DNA of 64,000 nt, from NCBI RefSeq assembly GCF_026540855.1, contig NZ_JALNUP010000012.1:51278-115277 (forward strand). The letters run 5' to 3'. The notes beneath the pieces are model-generated. The model saw only the letters and a program-made list of their open reading frames with translations, had not been told where the DNA came from and did not search any database. Position numbers and translations under genes: made by a program. This stretch comes from Sphingomonas sp. GC_Shp_5 (GTDB lineage Bacteria; Pseudomonadota; Alphaproteobacteria; Sphingomonadales; Sphingomonadaceae). Below are positions 49,550-58,313 of this stretch, piece after piece. How positions within the stretch are numbered: the first letter of the stretch is position 1; every line of letters starts with the position of its first letter.

Positions 49550-49660
49550 CGCCAATCACTTAGATACAGGTTCTCTCCTCCCGCTGCGGCGGGAGGAGAC
49601 GCTACGGGTTTCCGCGTCCCCATTGAACGACGACGGGTTCTGGATAGCCAAAGGCCAGCC

Positions 49661-50743
49661 ATGACCGATACCCTCACCAAGACTGCCGGCAGCAACGCGC
49701 CGATCAACGACACCCGCAAGGCGGAACTGCTCTCCAAGCAGGTCAAACACATCGACATCAAGAGCTTCGACGCCCGCCCGATCGTCGACGCGATGGCCGA
49801 CATGAGCTTCACCAGCCGCGATCTCGGCCGCGCCACCAACATCTACAATCAGATGCTGGCGGACAAGGATTGCTCGATCTTCCTGGTGATCGCGGGCTCC
49901 ACCTCGGCCGGCGGCTGTATGGACCTCTACGCCGAGCTGGTCCGCAACAACATGATCGACGGCATCGTCGCCACCGGCGCCTCGATCGTCGACATGGATT
50001 TCTTTGAGGGCCTCGGCCACAAGCACTATCAGGCGCTTGAGGTGCCGCACGACGACGTGCTGCGCTCGCTCTACATCGATCGTATCTACGATACCTACAT
50101 CGACGAGGAAGCGCTCCAGAACGTCGACCATACCATCTTCGAGATTGCCGAGACGCTTGAGCCGCGCCCTTATTCGAGCCGCGCGTTCATTCGCGAAATG
50201 GGCAAGTATCTCGTCGAGCACGGCAAGAAGGAGAACAGCCTCGTCAAGCTCGCCTATGAGCATGACGTGCCGATCTTCTGCCCGGCGTTCGTCGACAGCT
50301 CGGCCGGCTTCGGGCTTGTCAAGCATCAGGTGGACCGCGCCAAGGCCGGCAAGCCGTACATGGTGCTCGACGCCATCGCCGATTTCCGCGAGCTCACCCA
50401 GATCAAGATCGAGGCAGGCGTCACCGGGCTGCTGATGATCGGCGGCGGCGTGCCCAAGAACTTCATCCAGGACACCGTGGTCTGCGCCGAAATTCTCGGT
50501 CACGACGACGTCCAGGTCCACAAATATGCGGTGCAGATCACCGTCGCCGACGTCCGCGACGGCGCCTGCTCCTCCTCGACGCTGCAGGAAGCGGCGAGCT
50601 GGGGCAAGGTCAACACCGCAATCGAGCAGATGGTGTTCGCCGAAGCCGGCAGCGTGATGCCGCTGCTCGCCTCCGACGCCTATCACCGTGGCCTGTGGAA
50701 GGATCGCCCGGTCCACAAGTGGGCGACGATCTTCGACAAGTAA
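49661..50743 (+). CDS. Deoxyhypusine-synthase-like homospermidine synthase
   Basis: 360 residues. The NAD-binding deoxyhypusine-synthase fold is clear: IFLVIAGSTSAGGCMDLYAELV, DGIVATGASIVDMDFFEGLG and GLLMIGGGVPKNFIQDT. The active-site lysine is K316 in EAASWGKVNTA, the same SWGK as in DHS. Bacteria have no eIF5A hypusine pathway, and bacterial DHS orthologues are known to make sym-homospermidine. Coupling with ornithine decarboxylase supports that role. Confidence 0.88.
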   Translation: MTDTLTKTAGSNAPINDTRKAELLSKQVKHIDIKSFDARPIVDAMADMSFTSRDLGRATNIYNQMLADKDCSIFLVIAGSTSAGGCMDLYAELVRNNMIDGIVATGASIVDMDFFEGLGHKHYQALEVPHDDVLRSLYIDRIYDTYIDEEALQNVDHTIFEIAETLEPRPYSSRAFIREMGKYLVEHGKKENSLVKLAYEHDVPIFCPAFVDSSAGFGLVKHQVDRAKAGKPYMVLDAIADFRELTQIKIEAGVTGLLMIGGGVPKNFIQDTVVCAEILGHDDVQVHKYAVQITVADVRDGACSSSTLQEAASWGKVNTAIEQMVFAEAGSVMPLLASDAYHRGLWKDRPVHKWATIFDK

Positions 50744-50768
50744 GCATATACGACGAAAGGAACTGACG

Positions 50769-50954
50769 ATGGCCAAGGGTGAAGCATTCGAGCGCCATCG
50801 TCAGCCCTGGACGACCGACGAAATCCAGAAGCTGCACCAGTTCGCCAAAAAGGGCATGGCGCTGAAGGCGATCGCCAAGGCGCTCAAGCGCTCGGAAGAA
50901 TCGACCAAGGACCGCGCCAAGGCCGACGGCCTGTCGATCGCCAAGCTGCGCTGA
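50769..50954 (+). CDS. Small helix-turn-helix-like protein, 61 aa
   Basis: MAKGEAFERHRQPWTTDEIQKLHQFAKKGMALKAIAKALKRSEESTKDRAKADGLSIAKLR. GGAAC/AAAGG lies upstream. The middle reads as a SANT/Myb-like or GcrA-like HTH (W..DEI..L..FA..G.....IA..L.RS...) and the protein is basic, so DNA binding is likely. It is 25 bases after the homospermidine synthase and may be cotranscribed. Confidence 0.78.
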   Translation: MAKGEAFERHRQPWTTDEIQKLHQFAKKGMALKAIAKALKRSEESTKDRAKADGLSIAKLR

Positions 50955-51035
50955 GGGCTGACATCCGTCGCGCTCGACGCGCGGCGTGACATCCCCGCTC
51001 GACTTACGTCACCACCCCCGGCAGGTAACGCGGCC

Positions 51036-52040
51036 ATGACCGTTGACCGCCGCCACCTCATCGCTCTGTCGCTCGGTCTCGGCGCGATCGCCGCGCCGGC
51101 GATCGCCCGCGCGCGTGCCGCCGCGCTGGCGGCGGATGGCAGCCTGCCGAGCTGGCCGCCGGCCGAGCGCTTCGACCTGTGGCCTGCCGGCGAGTTGCGC
51201 GTCCCCCCTGGCCTGCGCCCCCGCCCGCAGATCACCCGCGAACGCACCGACGGCTATCGCAACCTGCTGATGCGCGGCACCGTGCGCCCCGACGTCGGCG
51301 TGTTCCGGCCCCGGCGACCGGACGGCCGCGCGGTGCTGATCGTGCCCGGCGGCGGCTATTCGGTGACCTCGCTGCGCGGCGAGGGCATCGATGTCGCCTT
51401 GACGCTCGCCGCGCAGGGCATCACCGGCTTCGTGCTCAACTATCGCCTGCCGGGTGAGGGCTGGGCCGACCGCGCCGACGTGCCGCTCAGCGACGCCCAG
51501 CGTGCGATGCGGCTGATCCGGGAGAATGCGGCGCGGTTTCGCATCGATCCCGCCAAGCTCGGCGTGCTCGGCTTCTCCGCCGGCGGCCACCTCGCCGCGT
51601 CGCTGGCAACACTCCACGATCTGCGCGTCTACCGCCCGCTCGACGCCGCCGACCGCCAGTCGGCGCGCCCGGCCTTTGCCGGACTGATGTACGCGGTGTC
51701 GAGCATGGACGCCGGCCGCAGCCACGGCGGCTCGCGCGCCAACCTGCTCGGTCCCGATCCCGATCCGGCGATGCAGCGCCGCTATGCGGTTGATCGCCAC
51801 ATCAACGCCGCCACGCCCCCGCTGTTCGTCCTCGCTGCCGAGGACGATCCGACGGTGCCGGTCACCAACAGCCTCGATCTCCTCGCCGCCGCCCGCGAGG
51901 CGCGGGTGCCGGTCGAGGCGCATATCATCGAGCGCGGCGGCCACGGCTTCGGCACCCGCCTGCCGCGGATCAATCCGGGCTCACTGTGGCCCGATCTGTT
52001 CGACCGCTGGACGCTGCAGACGCTGGCGGGTTTGCGCTGA
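51036..52040 (+). CDS. Exported alpha/beta hydrolase (BD-FAE/esterase-like)
   Basis: 334 residues. The N-terminus DRRHLIALSLGLGAIAAPAIARARA is a Tat-like signal (single R pair, so not certain). Esterase core: VLIVPGGGYSVTSLRGEGID (oxyanion), LGVLGFSAGGHLAASLA (nucleophile) and AEDDPTVPVTNS/GGHGFGTRL (Asp/His). Typical of acetylxylan-esterase/BD-FAE hydrolases. Substrate unknown. Confidence 0.82.
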   Translation: MTVDRRHLIALSLGLGAIAAPAIARARAAALAADGSLPSWPPAERFDLWPAGELRVPPGLRPRPQITRERTDGYRNLLMRGTVRPDVGVFRPRRPDGRAVLIVPGGGYSVTSLRGEGIDVALTLAAQGITGFVLNYRLPGEGWADRADVPLSDAQRAMRLIRENAARFRIDPAKLGVLGFSAGGHLAASLATLHDLRVYRPLDAADRQSARPAFAGLMYAVSSMDAGRSHGGSRANLLGPDPDPAMQRRYAVDRHINAATPPLFVLAAEDDPTVPVTNSLDLLAAAREARVPVEAHIIERGGHGFGTRLPRINPGSLWPDLFDRWTLQTLAGLR

Positions 52041-52049
52041 CGCGAACGC

Positions 52050-53363
52050 CTACAGCGCCGCCACCACGCCCACGAACCCCTGCGCCCGCTCGCGCAGCCG
52101 ATCGGTCGATCGCGTCAGCGTCGCCGACAATCGCTCGAGCACGCGGGCATCGTCGCCCAGCGCCGCGGCCTGCTCGCTGATCGCCCCCATCCGCGCGCGG
52201 ATGTCGCCGCCCGCCTCCACCGACTGCTCGACATTGACCGCGATCGCATGGGTGGCGCCGGTCTGCGCCTGCACCTCGGCGTCGATCGACGCGCCGGTCT
52301 CCGCGATCGCCTCCATCGCCAGCCCGAGCAGCTCGTGGCCGCCGACCACGTCGCCAAGCAAGCCGTTCATCTCCGTCACGTGCAGCGCGATGTCCTTGGC
52401 GGCGGCGCTGGTCTGCTGCGCCAGCGTCTTCACCTCGGCGGCGACCACCGCGAAGCCCCGGCCGGCCTCCCCGACCCGCTCTGCCTCGATCCCGGCATTG
52501 AGCGCGAGCATGTTGGTCTGGGCGGCAATCGTCTGGATCAGCCGCAGCATGTCGTCCACCGCGCCCGCGGAGTGCGCCAGCGCAGCCACCCTGGTCCCGG
52601 TTTGATGCACCGCCGCGCGCGCATCGCCGCGAATCCGCGCGGCCTGCGCGGTGTTGCGCGCGATGCTGTCGAGCGTCGCGGCAAGGCTGCGCCCGCGCCC
52701 GGCGATCTCGCCTAGGGCCTGCACCGTCTGCCCCGCCGCCGCCGCCACCGAGGCGGAGCCGTCGCGGGTGCTGCCGGCGCGCTCGATCAGATGACCGGCA
52801 AGACGCTGCACCTGCCCCGCGATTGCGCCGAGCTCTGCAACCAGGGCGGCGACCTCCCCGGTAAAGCCGCGCCCAGCCGCATCGATCCGCTCGGCGCGGG
52901 CGCTGCGTTCCGCCACCTGGTCGAGCTGGCGCTGGGCGGCGAGCCGCGCCAGCTCGCGCGCATCGATCACCGAATGGAAGCTGCCGCCGCTGGTCAGGAT
53001 CATGCCCTCGCCGCCCGGCGAGCGATGATAGGCGTCGAGTAGCTCGGCGGGCGCGAGATGCGCATCGGCGGTGGCGCATGGCCGGATCAGCCCGTCGAGC
53101 GACCCGCCGATGCTCGGATTCTGCATCAGCGCATGGCCGAACGGGTTGAACAGGATGCTGCGCACGTCGATCTCGTGGATCGCGCCGACCGGCCGGCGCG
53201 CCTCGTCGACGATCGGTAGCAGCCGGAGATCGGCATGCGCGCGGAACATGTCCACTACCGCCGCCAGCGTCGCGGTGCGCGGCAGCGCCTGGCGGTTGAC
53301 CTTGATGGACGGATTGATTGAGCCGATCGATCCGCTGCGCAACATCTCTACGTCCAACAACAT
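52050..53363 (-). CDS. Soluble methyl-accepting chemotaxis protein with CBS-like input domain
   Basis: About 437 residues from ATG at 53363 (53399 and 53345 are alternatives). The first 120 residues contain two CBS-like beta-alpha units ([42 protein letters not shown] and a second). No membrane helix is present. The rest is the receptor signalling domain with hairpin tip [40 protein letters not shown]. It should signal to the CheA/CheW system at 32 kb. Confidence 0.85.
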   Translation of the reverse strand: MLLDVEMLRSGSIGSINPSIKVNRQALPRTATLAAVVDMFRAHADLRLLPIVDEARRPVGAIHEIDVRSILFNPFGHALMQNPSIGGSLDGLIRPCATADAHLAPAELLDAYHRSPGGEGMILTSGGSFHSVIDARELARLAAQRQLDQVAERSARAERIDAAGRGFTGEVAALVAELGAIAGQVQRLAGHLIERAGSTRDGSASVAAAAGQTVQALGEIAGRGRSLAATLDSIARNTAQAARIRGDARAAVHQTGTRVAALAHSAGAVDDMLRLIQTIAAQTNMLALNAGIEAERVGEAGRGFAVVAAEVKTLAQQTSAAAKDIALHVTEMNGLLGDVVGGHELLGLAMEAIAETGASIDAEVQAQTGATHAIAVNVEQSVEAGGDIRARMGAISEQAAALGDDARVLERLSATLTRSTDRLRERAQGFVGVVAAL

Positions 53364-53453
53364 GGCGCTGCTGCTAGAGCCCGATGGTAAAGGCGGCATT
53401 ATGTTTTGGTGACGGAACGATGACGGTACTCGCGCCCCCAGCCTGACGGAAAG

Positions 53454-55340
53454 TTAACCAAACAATCGCCTGAGGCTGCGCTCGAGCATGGTGAACTGCC
53501 ACAAGGTGCGGCCATGCTCGGCGCGGCCGGCGCGGTGGTCCGCCGCCAGCGTCGCCAGCACGCCCTGGTCGAACCAACCGGTATCCGCCAGCAGCCGCGA
53601 GCGCCCCATCCCCGCCGCCGCCTCGGCGAGCGGCCCGCGGAACCAGGCGCTGATCGGTGTGACGAAGCCCATCTTGGGGCGGTAGAGGATCTCGCGCGGC
53701 AGATAGGGCTGGAGCGCGCGCTTCATCAGCCACTTGCCCTCGCCATGGCGCAGCCGCATCGCCGCCGGCAGCGTCGCGCAAAAATCCACCAGCCGGTGAT
53801 CGAGCAGCGGCTCGCGCGCCTCCAGGCTCACCGCCATGCTGGTCCGGTCCACCTTGGTGAGGATGTCGCCCGGCAGCCAGATCTTCATGTCGGCATATTG
53901 GGCGCGGTCGAGCGCATCGCGCCCCGGCGCCGCGCGCATCGCCGCGACATAGCGGTCCTCGGCGCGATGCCCGCCGAGCGCGGCGCGCGCCTCGGGCGTG
54001 AACAGCCGCCGGCGCATCGCCGGCGCGGTCACCCCCACCGCCAGCGCATAGGCCTCGTCGCCATCGGCAGCGAGCGCCTGGAACGTCGATTTGGCGCGCA
54101 GCGGCCGGGGTGCCCAGTCCACCTTGGGATACCAGCGGCCGAGCGCGCCGAACGCCGCGCGGCGCATCTCGGTCGGCAGCAATCCGCGCACCCGCTCTTC
54201 CGCGGCCTGGAACTTGTAGCGGCGATAGCCCGCCATCGCCTCGTCGGCACCGTCGCCGGACAGCGCCACCGTCACGTTCTCGCGCGCCAGCGCCGAGACG
54301 CGGTAGGTGGCAAGCGCCGAGGCATCGGCGAACGGCTCGTCGAAATGATGCACCAGCGTGTCGATCAGCCCGAAGTCGTCGGGCGAGACCACCCGTTCGT
54401 GATGATCGGTGGCGAACCGCCGCGCCACCGCGTGGGCATGCGCGCGCTCGTCATGTCCCGCCTCGTCGAAGCCGATGGTGCAGGTCTTCACCGCCTTGGG
54501 GCTCGCCTCGGCCATCAGCGCCACCACCGCCGAGCTGTCCACCCCGCCCGACAGGAACGCGCCGAGCGGCACGTCCGCGACCATCCGGCTGCGCACGCCG
54601 TTGCGCAGATGCTCGATCAGCTGCTCGCCGAGCGCCGTGGCCGACCCGCTCGCCCGATCCGCGAAGCTCACGTCCCACCATTGCCGCTGGCTCGGCACCG
54701 GCCGGCCGCGCTCCACCAGCAGGAAATGCCCCGCGGCCAGCTTGCGCACCCCGGCGACCAGGCAGGCATCGTCGGGCACATAGCCAAAGGCGAGATAATC
54801 CTCGACCGCGGTGAGATCGGGCACCCGGCGCAGCAGCGGGTGCGCGAGCAGCCCCTTCAATTCCGACGCGAACGCCAGGCTGCCGTCGGACAGCTCGACG
54901 TAATGGAGCGGCTTCACCCCCATTCGGTCGCGCGCGAGGAACAGCGTCGCCGCGTCGGCGTCGTGCAGCGCGAAGGCGAACATGCCGTTGAGCCGGTCGA
55001 GCAGGCCCGGGCCCCACGCGCGCCAGCCATGCAGCAGCACCTCGGTGTCGCCGGCGGTGTGGAAGCGTGCGCCCTTGCGCTCGAGCTCGGCGCGCAGGTC
55101 GGCGAAATTGTAAATCTCGCCATTGTAGGTGACGGTGAGCCCGCCCGCCTGCATCGGCTGCGGCGAGCCCTCGAGATCGATGATCGACAGCCGGCGATGG
55201 CCCAGCCCGACGCCGGGCGCGGTGAAGATGCCGTCGCCATCGGGCCCGCGATGCGAGAGGGCAGCGATCATCGCCGCGATGCGGTTTGGATCGACCGGCT
55301 TGGGGGTCGCGGGATGAAAGATCCCGGCGATGCCGCACAT
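53454..55340 (-). CDS. XrtA-system asparagine synthetase-like amidotransferase
   Basis: 628 residues starting MCGIAGIFHP, with the glutaminase Cys2 and NTN core, then the synthetase domain with AFLSGGVDSSAVVALMAEAS (PP-loop) and LSGDGADEAMAGYRRY. It is the amidotransferase normally attached to exosortase A clusters and likely modifies a sugar or peptide in the polysaccharide pathway. It abuts xrtA (stop TAG directly followed by ATG). Confidence 0.88.
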   Translation of the reverse strand: MCGIAGIFHPATPKPVDPNRIAAMIAALSHRGPDGDGIFTAPGVGLGHRRLSIIDLEGSPQPMQAGGLTVTYNGEIYNFADLRAELERKGARFHTAGDTEVLLHGWRAWGPGLLDRLNGMFAFALHDADAATLFLARDRMGVKPLHYVELSDGSLAFASELKGLLAHPLLRRVPDLTAVEDYLAFGYVPDDACLVAGVRKLAAGHFLLVERGRPVPSQRQWWDVSFADRASGSATALGEQLIEHLRNGVRSRMVADVPLGAFLSGGVDSSAVVALMAEASPKAVKTCTIGFDEAGHDERAHAHAVARRFATDHHERVVSPDDFGLIDTLVHHFDEPFADASALATYRVSALARENVTVALSGDGADEAMAGYRRYKFQAAEERVRGLLPTEMRRAAFGALGRWYPKVDWAPRPLRAKSTFQALAADGDEAYALAVGVTAPAMRRRLFTPEARAALGGHRAEDRYVAAMRAAPGRDALDRAQYADMKIWLPGDILTKVDRTSMAVSLEAREPLLDHRLVDFCATLPAAMRLRHGEGKWLMKRALQPYLPREILYRPKMGFVTPISAWFRGPLAEAAAGMGRSRLLADTGWFDQGVLATLAADHRAGRAEHGRTLWQFTMLERSLRRLFG

Positions 55341-56873
55341 CTAGCGCAGGCCCGCGGCGTGGTCGGCCAAGGCGTCGATCGGACCGATCGCGGCGAGCAG
55401 CCGCTCTATCGCCCCGCGCGGATCGCGCCCCGGCCCCGCCTCGGCGGAGAGATGGATCGCCACCGCGCGTTGCGGACCGCCGAGCAGCCTTGCCTTCATC
55501 GTTTCGATCTTCACCAATCGCTCGTCCGCCGTCACCAGATCGCCGACGCGATACCATGTCGCGACCACGCGCTCCACCGGCCCCGGCGCGGTGATCCGCA
55601 TCGCCGACCCGCCCGCGATCGCGGGCTCGTCGCCGACCCGCACCCAGCGATCCTCCTCGCGCAGCACGCCGGTGCCGAATGCCGCCAATTTCTTGCCCTC
55701 GTGCTGGCTGCCATAGACCGCGATCGCGACGTCCACTGCGTCGCGGCCGTCGCCGTAGCGGCCGAACAGATAATGGTCGGCGCCCGGATAATAAGGCTGC
55801 CACGGTGCCACCGTGCTGAGCGGCGCGCGCGTCCACCCCTTTACCGCCGGCAGCTCGATATGCGCCGGCAACGTCGCGGCGCGCCCCGCGACCAGCCCGC
55901 TCCACGCCGGCGCCATCGCGACCACCGCGATCGTCAGCCCCAGCGCCACGGCGAGCGGCAGTCGGCCACGCCGCGGCGGCGGCAACGCCGCAGGATCGAA
56001 CGCCGGTGCGTCGGGCGCGCGATCGAACCAGCGCCAGCCGATCGCCAGCACCGCCGCCATCACCAGCCCAAAGAAGATCCAGCCGTAGACGATATGGTCG
56101 AAACCGGTCGCCGCCTCGACGCTGGTGAGATTGGCGGCATAGATGGTCGCGAACGCCCGCAGCGCGTTGGCAACGATCGGCACGATCACCGCCGCGACCA
56201 TGAACAATGCACGCCGGCGCCACGAGACGAAGCAGAGGTTCGCCACCAGCAAACCGAACGCGACCATCGCGATCACGAATTTGGCGCCCGAACAGGCCTC
56301 CGCCACCTCGAAGAAATAGCGGCCGGCGTGGATCAGCACGCCGTTCGATTCGGCTGGCACGCCGACGAGGTGGAGCATCGGCATCAGCAGTGCGATCGTC
56401 ACCGCCTGCAGCGGCGGCTCCAGTTCCTCGCCGAACGGCACCAGCAGCAAGGCATAACCGAGCGGAAACGCCAGCGCGCGGGCGACGTGCGGGCCGAGCA
56501 GCGTCACGGCCGCGCCCTGCAGCATCACCACCAATCCCAGCTGCCGCGCAAAGGTGACCGAGCCGGCATCACCCATCAGCCAGCACAGCGCACCTGCTGC
56601 GACCAGCGCCAGCCCCGGCCACCAGGCGGTCGGCGCGAGCTGCTCCAGCTCTCGCCGCCGCTGCCACACCAGCCAGGCGATCACCGGCCCGATGAACAGG
56701 CAGTGCCCGAAGGTGGTGCTGGTCCACCAGATGCCCACCAGCCGCGCCACATCAACGCGAAAGATCAGCAGGATCGCCGCCGCGACGACCGTCAAGGCCG
56801 CCCCATGCAGGCGCCAACCCAGCGCCGCTCCACCGCGCCCGCGCGCCGCAGTAAGGCCCAATGCGCCTGTCAT
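55341..56873 (-). CDS. xrtA: Exosortase A fused to an EpsI domain
   Basis: 510 residues from ATG at 56873 (GTG 56885 also possible). Eight or so membrane helices in the first 290 residues carry the exosortase triad: C194 in FEVAEACSGAKFVIA, R239 in IVANALRAFATI and H260 in TGFDHIVYGWIFFGL. After about 295 the protein continues with an EpsI domain (LPAHIELPAVKGWTRA...TWYRVGDLVTADERLVKIETM). XrtA processes PEP-CTERM proteins during exopolysaccharide assembly. Confidence 0.92.
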   Translation of the reverse strand: MTGALGLTAARGRGGAALGWRLHGAALTVVAAAILLIFRVDVARLVGIWWTSTTFGHCLFIGPVIAWLVWQRRRELEQLAPTAWWPGLALVAAGALCWLMGDAGSVTFARQLGLVVMLQGAAVTLLGPHVARALAFPLGYALLLVPFGEELEPPLQAVTIALLMPMLHLVGVPAESNGVLIHAGRYFFEVAEACSGAKFVIAMVAFGLLVANLCFVSWRRRALFMVAAVIVPIVANALRAFATIYAANLTSVEAATGFDHIVYGWIFFGLVMAAVLAIGWRWFDRAPDAPAFDPAALPPPRRGRLPLAVALGLTIAVVAMAPAWSGLVAGRAATLPAHIELPAVKGWTRAPLSTVAPWQPYYPGADHYLFGRYGDGRDAVDVAIAVYGSQHEGKKLAAFGTGVLREEDRWVRVGDEPAIAGGSAMRITAPGPVERVVATWYRVGDLVTADERLVKIETMKARLLGGPQRAVAIHLSAEAGPGRDPRGAIERLLAAIGPIDALADHAAGLR

Positions 56874-56959
56874 GTCGCGCGCCACTCCGGCGCCAGCGAC
56901 GGTCCGTCGCTCCAGCGACCGCTACGGCCTTCTGCGACTCCATTCCCACCCGTATCGGC

Positions 56960-57044
56960 AGAGATCCCAGCCTTCGCTGGGATGACGGAAGTTAGTCCCA
57001 CTCCCTCGAACCTGCTCGTCATCCCAGCGAACGCTGGGATCTTA
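56960..57044. repeat. Inverted pair of REP-like hairpins (family 1)
   Basis: GATCCCAGCCTTCGCTGGGATGACGG and GTCATCCCAGCGAACGCTGGGATC are inverted copies of the element seen at 154-239. They lie in the 234-base gap between xrtA and the glycosyltransferase, where I see no gene. The gap may separate two transcripts of the cluster. Confidence 0.75.
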
Positions 57045-57119
57045 CGCGCCTCCTTCCCCATGCCGTCGCCAAGGATCCTGGTTTTCGCCGGCACGCCTGA
57101 CGGTGCGAGACCAACGAAG

Positions 57120-58313
57120 CTACGCATTCGTCCCACCTCCGCCGGCAATCTCGGCCAACACTCCATCGAGCGGCGCCAATCGCGCCGCCCAGTCATAGCG
57201 CGCCAGCACCCGCGCCCGCGCCGCTGCGCCCAGCGCCGCCGCGCCAATCGGGTCTCCCAGCAACGCCTCGATCGCCGCGACCTGCGCCTCGGCATCGGCG
57301 GCCACCCGAACCGTCCCGCCATGGTCGATCCCCTCCGCCGCCGCGGCCGAGGCGACCACCGGCCGCGCCATCGCCATCGCCTCGAGTACCTTGTTCTGGA
57401 TCCCGCGCGCCTGCTGCAGCGGTGCAATGCACACCGTCGCCGCTGCGAGCCACGGCCGGACATCGTCCACCGCGGCGGTGACGAGCACCTGCGCGCTGGC
57501 CAGCGCCGTCACCGCCGCGGTGGGCGCGCGACCGACGATGGCCAGCCGCAGCCCCGGATGACACTCCACCAGCCGCGGCAGCACCGCCGTGGCAAACCAG
57601 CGCACCGCCTCGATGTTCGGCGGATAATCCATCTGCCCGGTGAAGACGATCAGCGGACCCATGCCGGGCAACGGATCGACATGCGCCGGATCATATTGCC
57701 CGGCATCGATGCCATTCTCGACCGCTAGAATCCGCCCGCGCGCGCCGCCATCGCGAAACAGCGCCGCCTCCGCCTCGCTGACAAACAGGCTGGCGGCGAC
57801 CCGCGCCGCGACCTGACGCTCGAACGCACCCAGCAGCCGCGCCTCGCGCCGCATCAGCCAGCGCAGCGGCGGCAGGCCGCGGCTCGCATAGCCGGCGAAC
57901 TTGGCCGAATCCACGTCGACGAAGTCCATCACCACCGGCGGTCCGGCGTCGGGAAGATATTGCGCCATCTGCCCCGAGAAACAGTAGTTCGCGTCGATCG
58001 CCTGCCCGGCGAGCACAGCGTCGACCGCGCGCCGCAGCGCCGGCGCCGCAAAAGCGGTCAGCGACACCGGCCGGCCGCTCGCCAGCGCTTCCATCGCGGC
58101 GACCGCGCGCGACTTGCCGCGCGGCACGATGGTGCAGCTCGCCAACAGCTCGCTGAACGCCGGCGGCGGCGTCATATCCGCCGCTTCCTCGCCGAAGGCG
58201 ACGAGGTGGATCCGCGCCCTGCCGGCGAGATGGCGAAGGATGTGGAAGCTGCGAATCTTGTCGCCGCGGTCGGGCGGGAACGGGGTACGATGGGCGAGGA
58301 ACAGGATGTCCAT
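57120..58313 (-). CDS. XrtA-associated glycosyltransferase (TIGR03087 type)
   Basis: 397 residues from MDILFLAHRTPFPPDRGDKIRSFHILRHLAGRARIHLVAF. A GT-B fold with the family's DRGDKIR opening and a GT4 C-terminus (IVFTGQMDYPPNIEAVRWFATAVLPRL ... APLQQARGIQNKVLEAMAMARPVVAS). It adds a sugar in exopolysaccharide assembly. It begins one base into the stop of the FemAB gene (TGATG). Confidence 0.88.
   Translation of the reverse strand: MDILFLAHRTPFPPDRGDKIRSFHILRHLAGRARIHLVAFGEEAADMTPPPAFSELLASCTIVPRGKSRAVAAMEALASGRPVSLTAFAAPALRRAVDAVLAGQAIDANYCFSGQMAQYLPDAGPPVVMDFVDVDSAKFAGYASRGLPPLRWLMRREARLLGAFERQVAARVAASLFVSEAEAALFRDGGARGRILAVENGIDAGQYDPAHVDPLPGMGPLIVFTGQMDYPPNIEAVRWFATAVLPRLVECHPGLRLAIVGRAPTAAVTALASAQVLVTAAVDDVRPWLAAATVCIAPLQQARGIQNKVLEAMAMARPVVASAAAAEGIDHGGTVRVAADAEAQVAAIEALLGDPIGAAALGAAARARVLARYDWAARLAPLDGVLAEIAGGGGTNA

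Noticed and set aside
53514..57728. A very long open frame on the plus strand opposite the XrtA genes
   Set aside because: It is the mirror of the real minus-strand genes in high-GC DNA; its translation is Arg/His/Pro-rich with no motif, while the minus strand shows complete, recognisable proteins.
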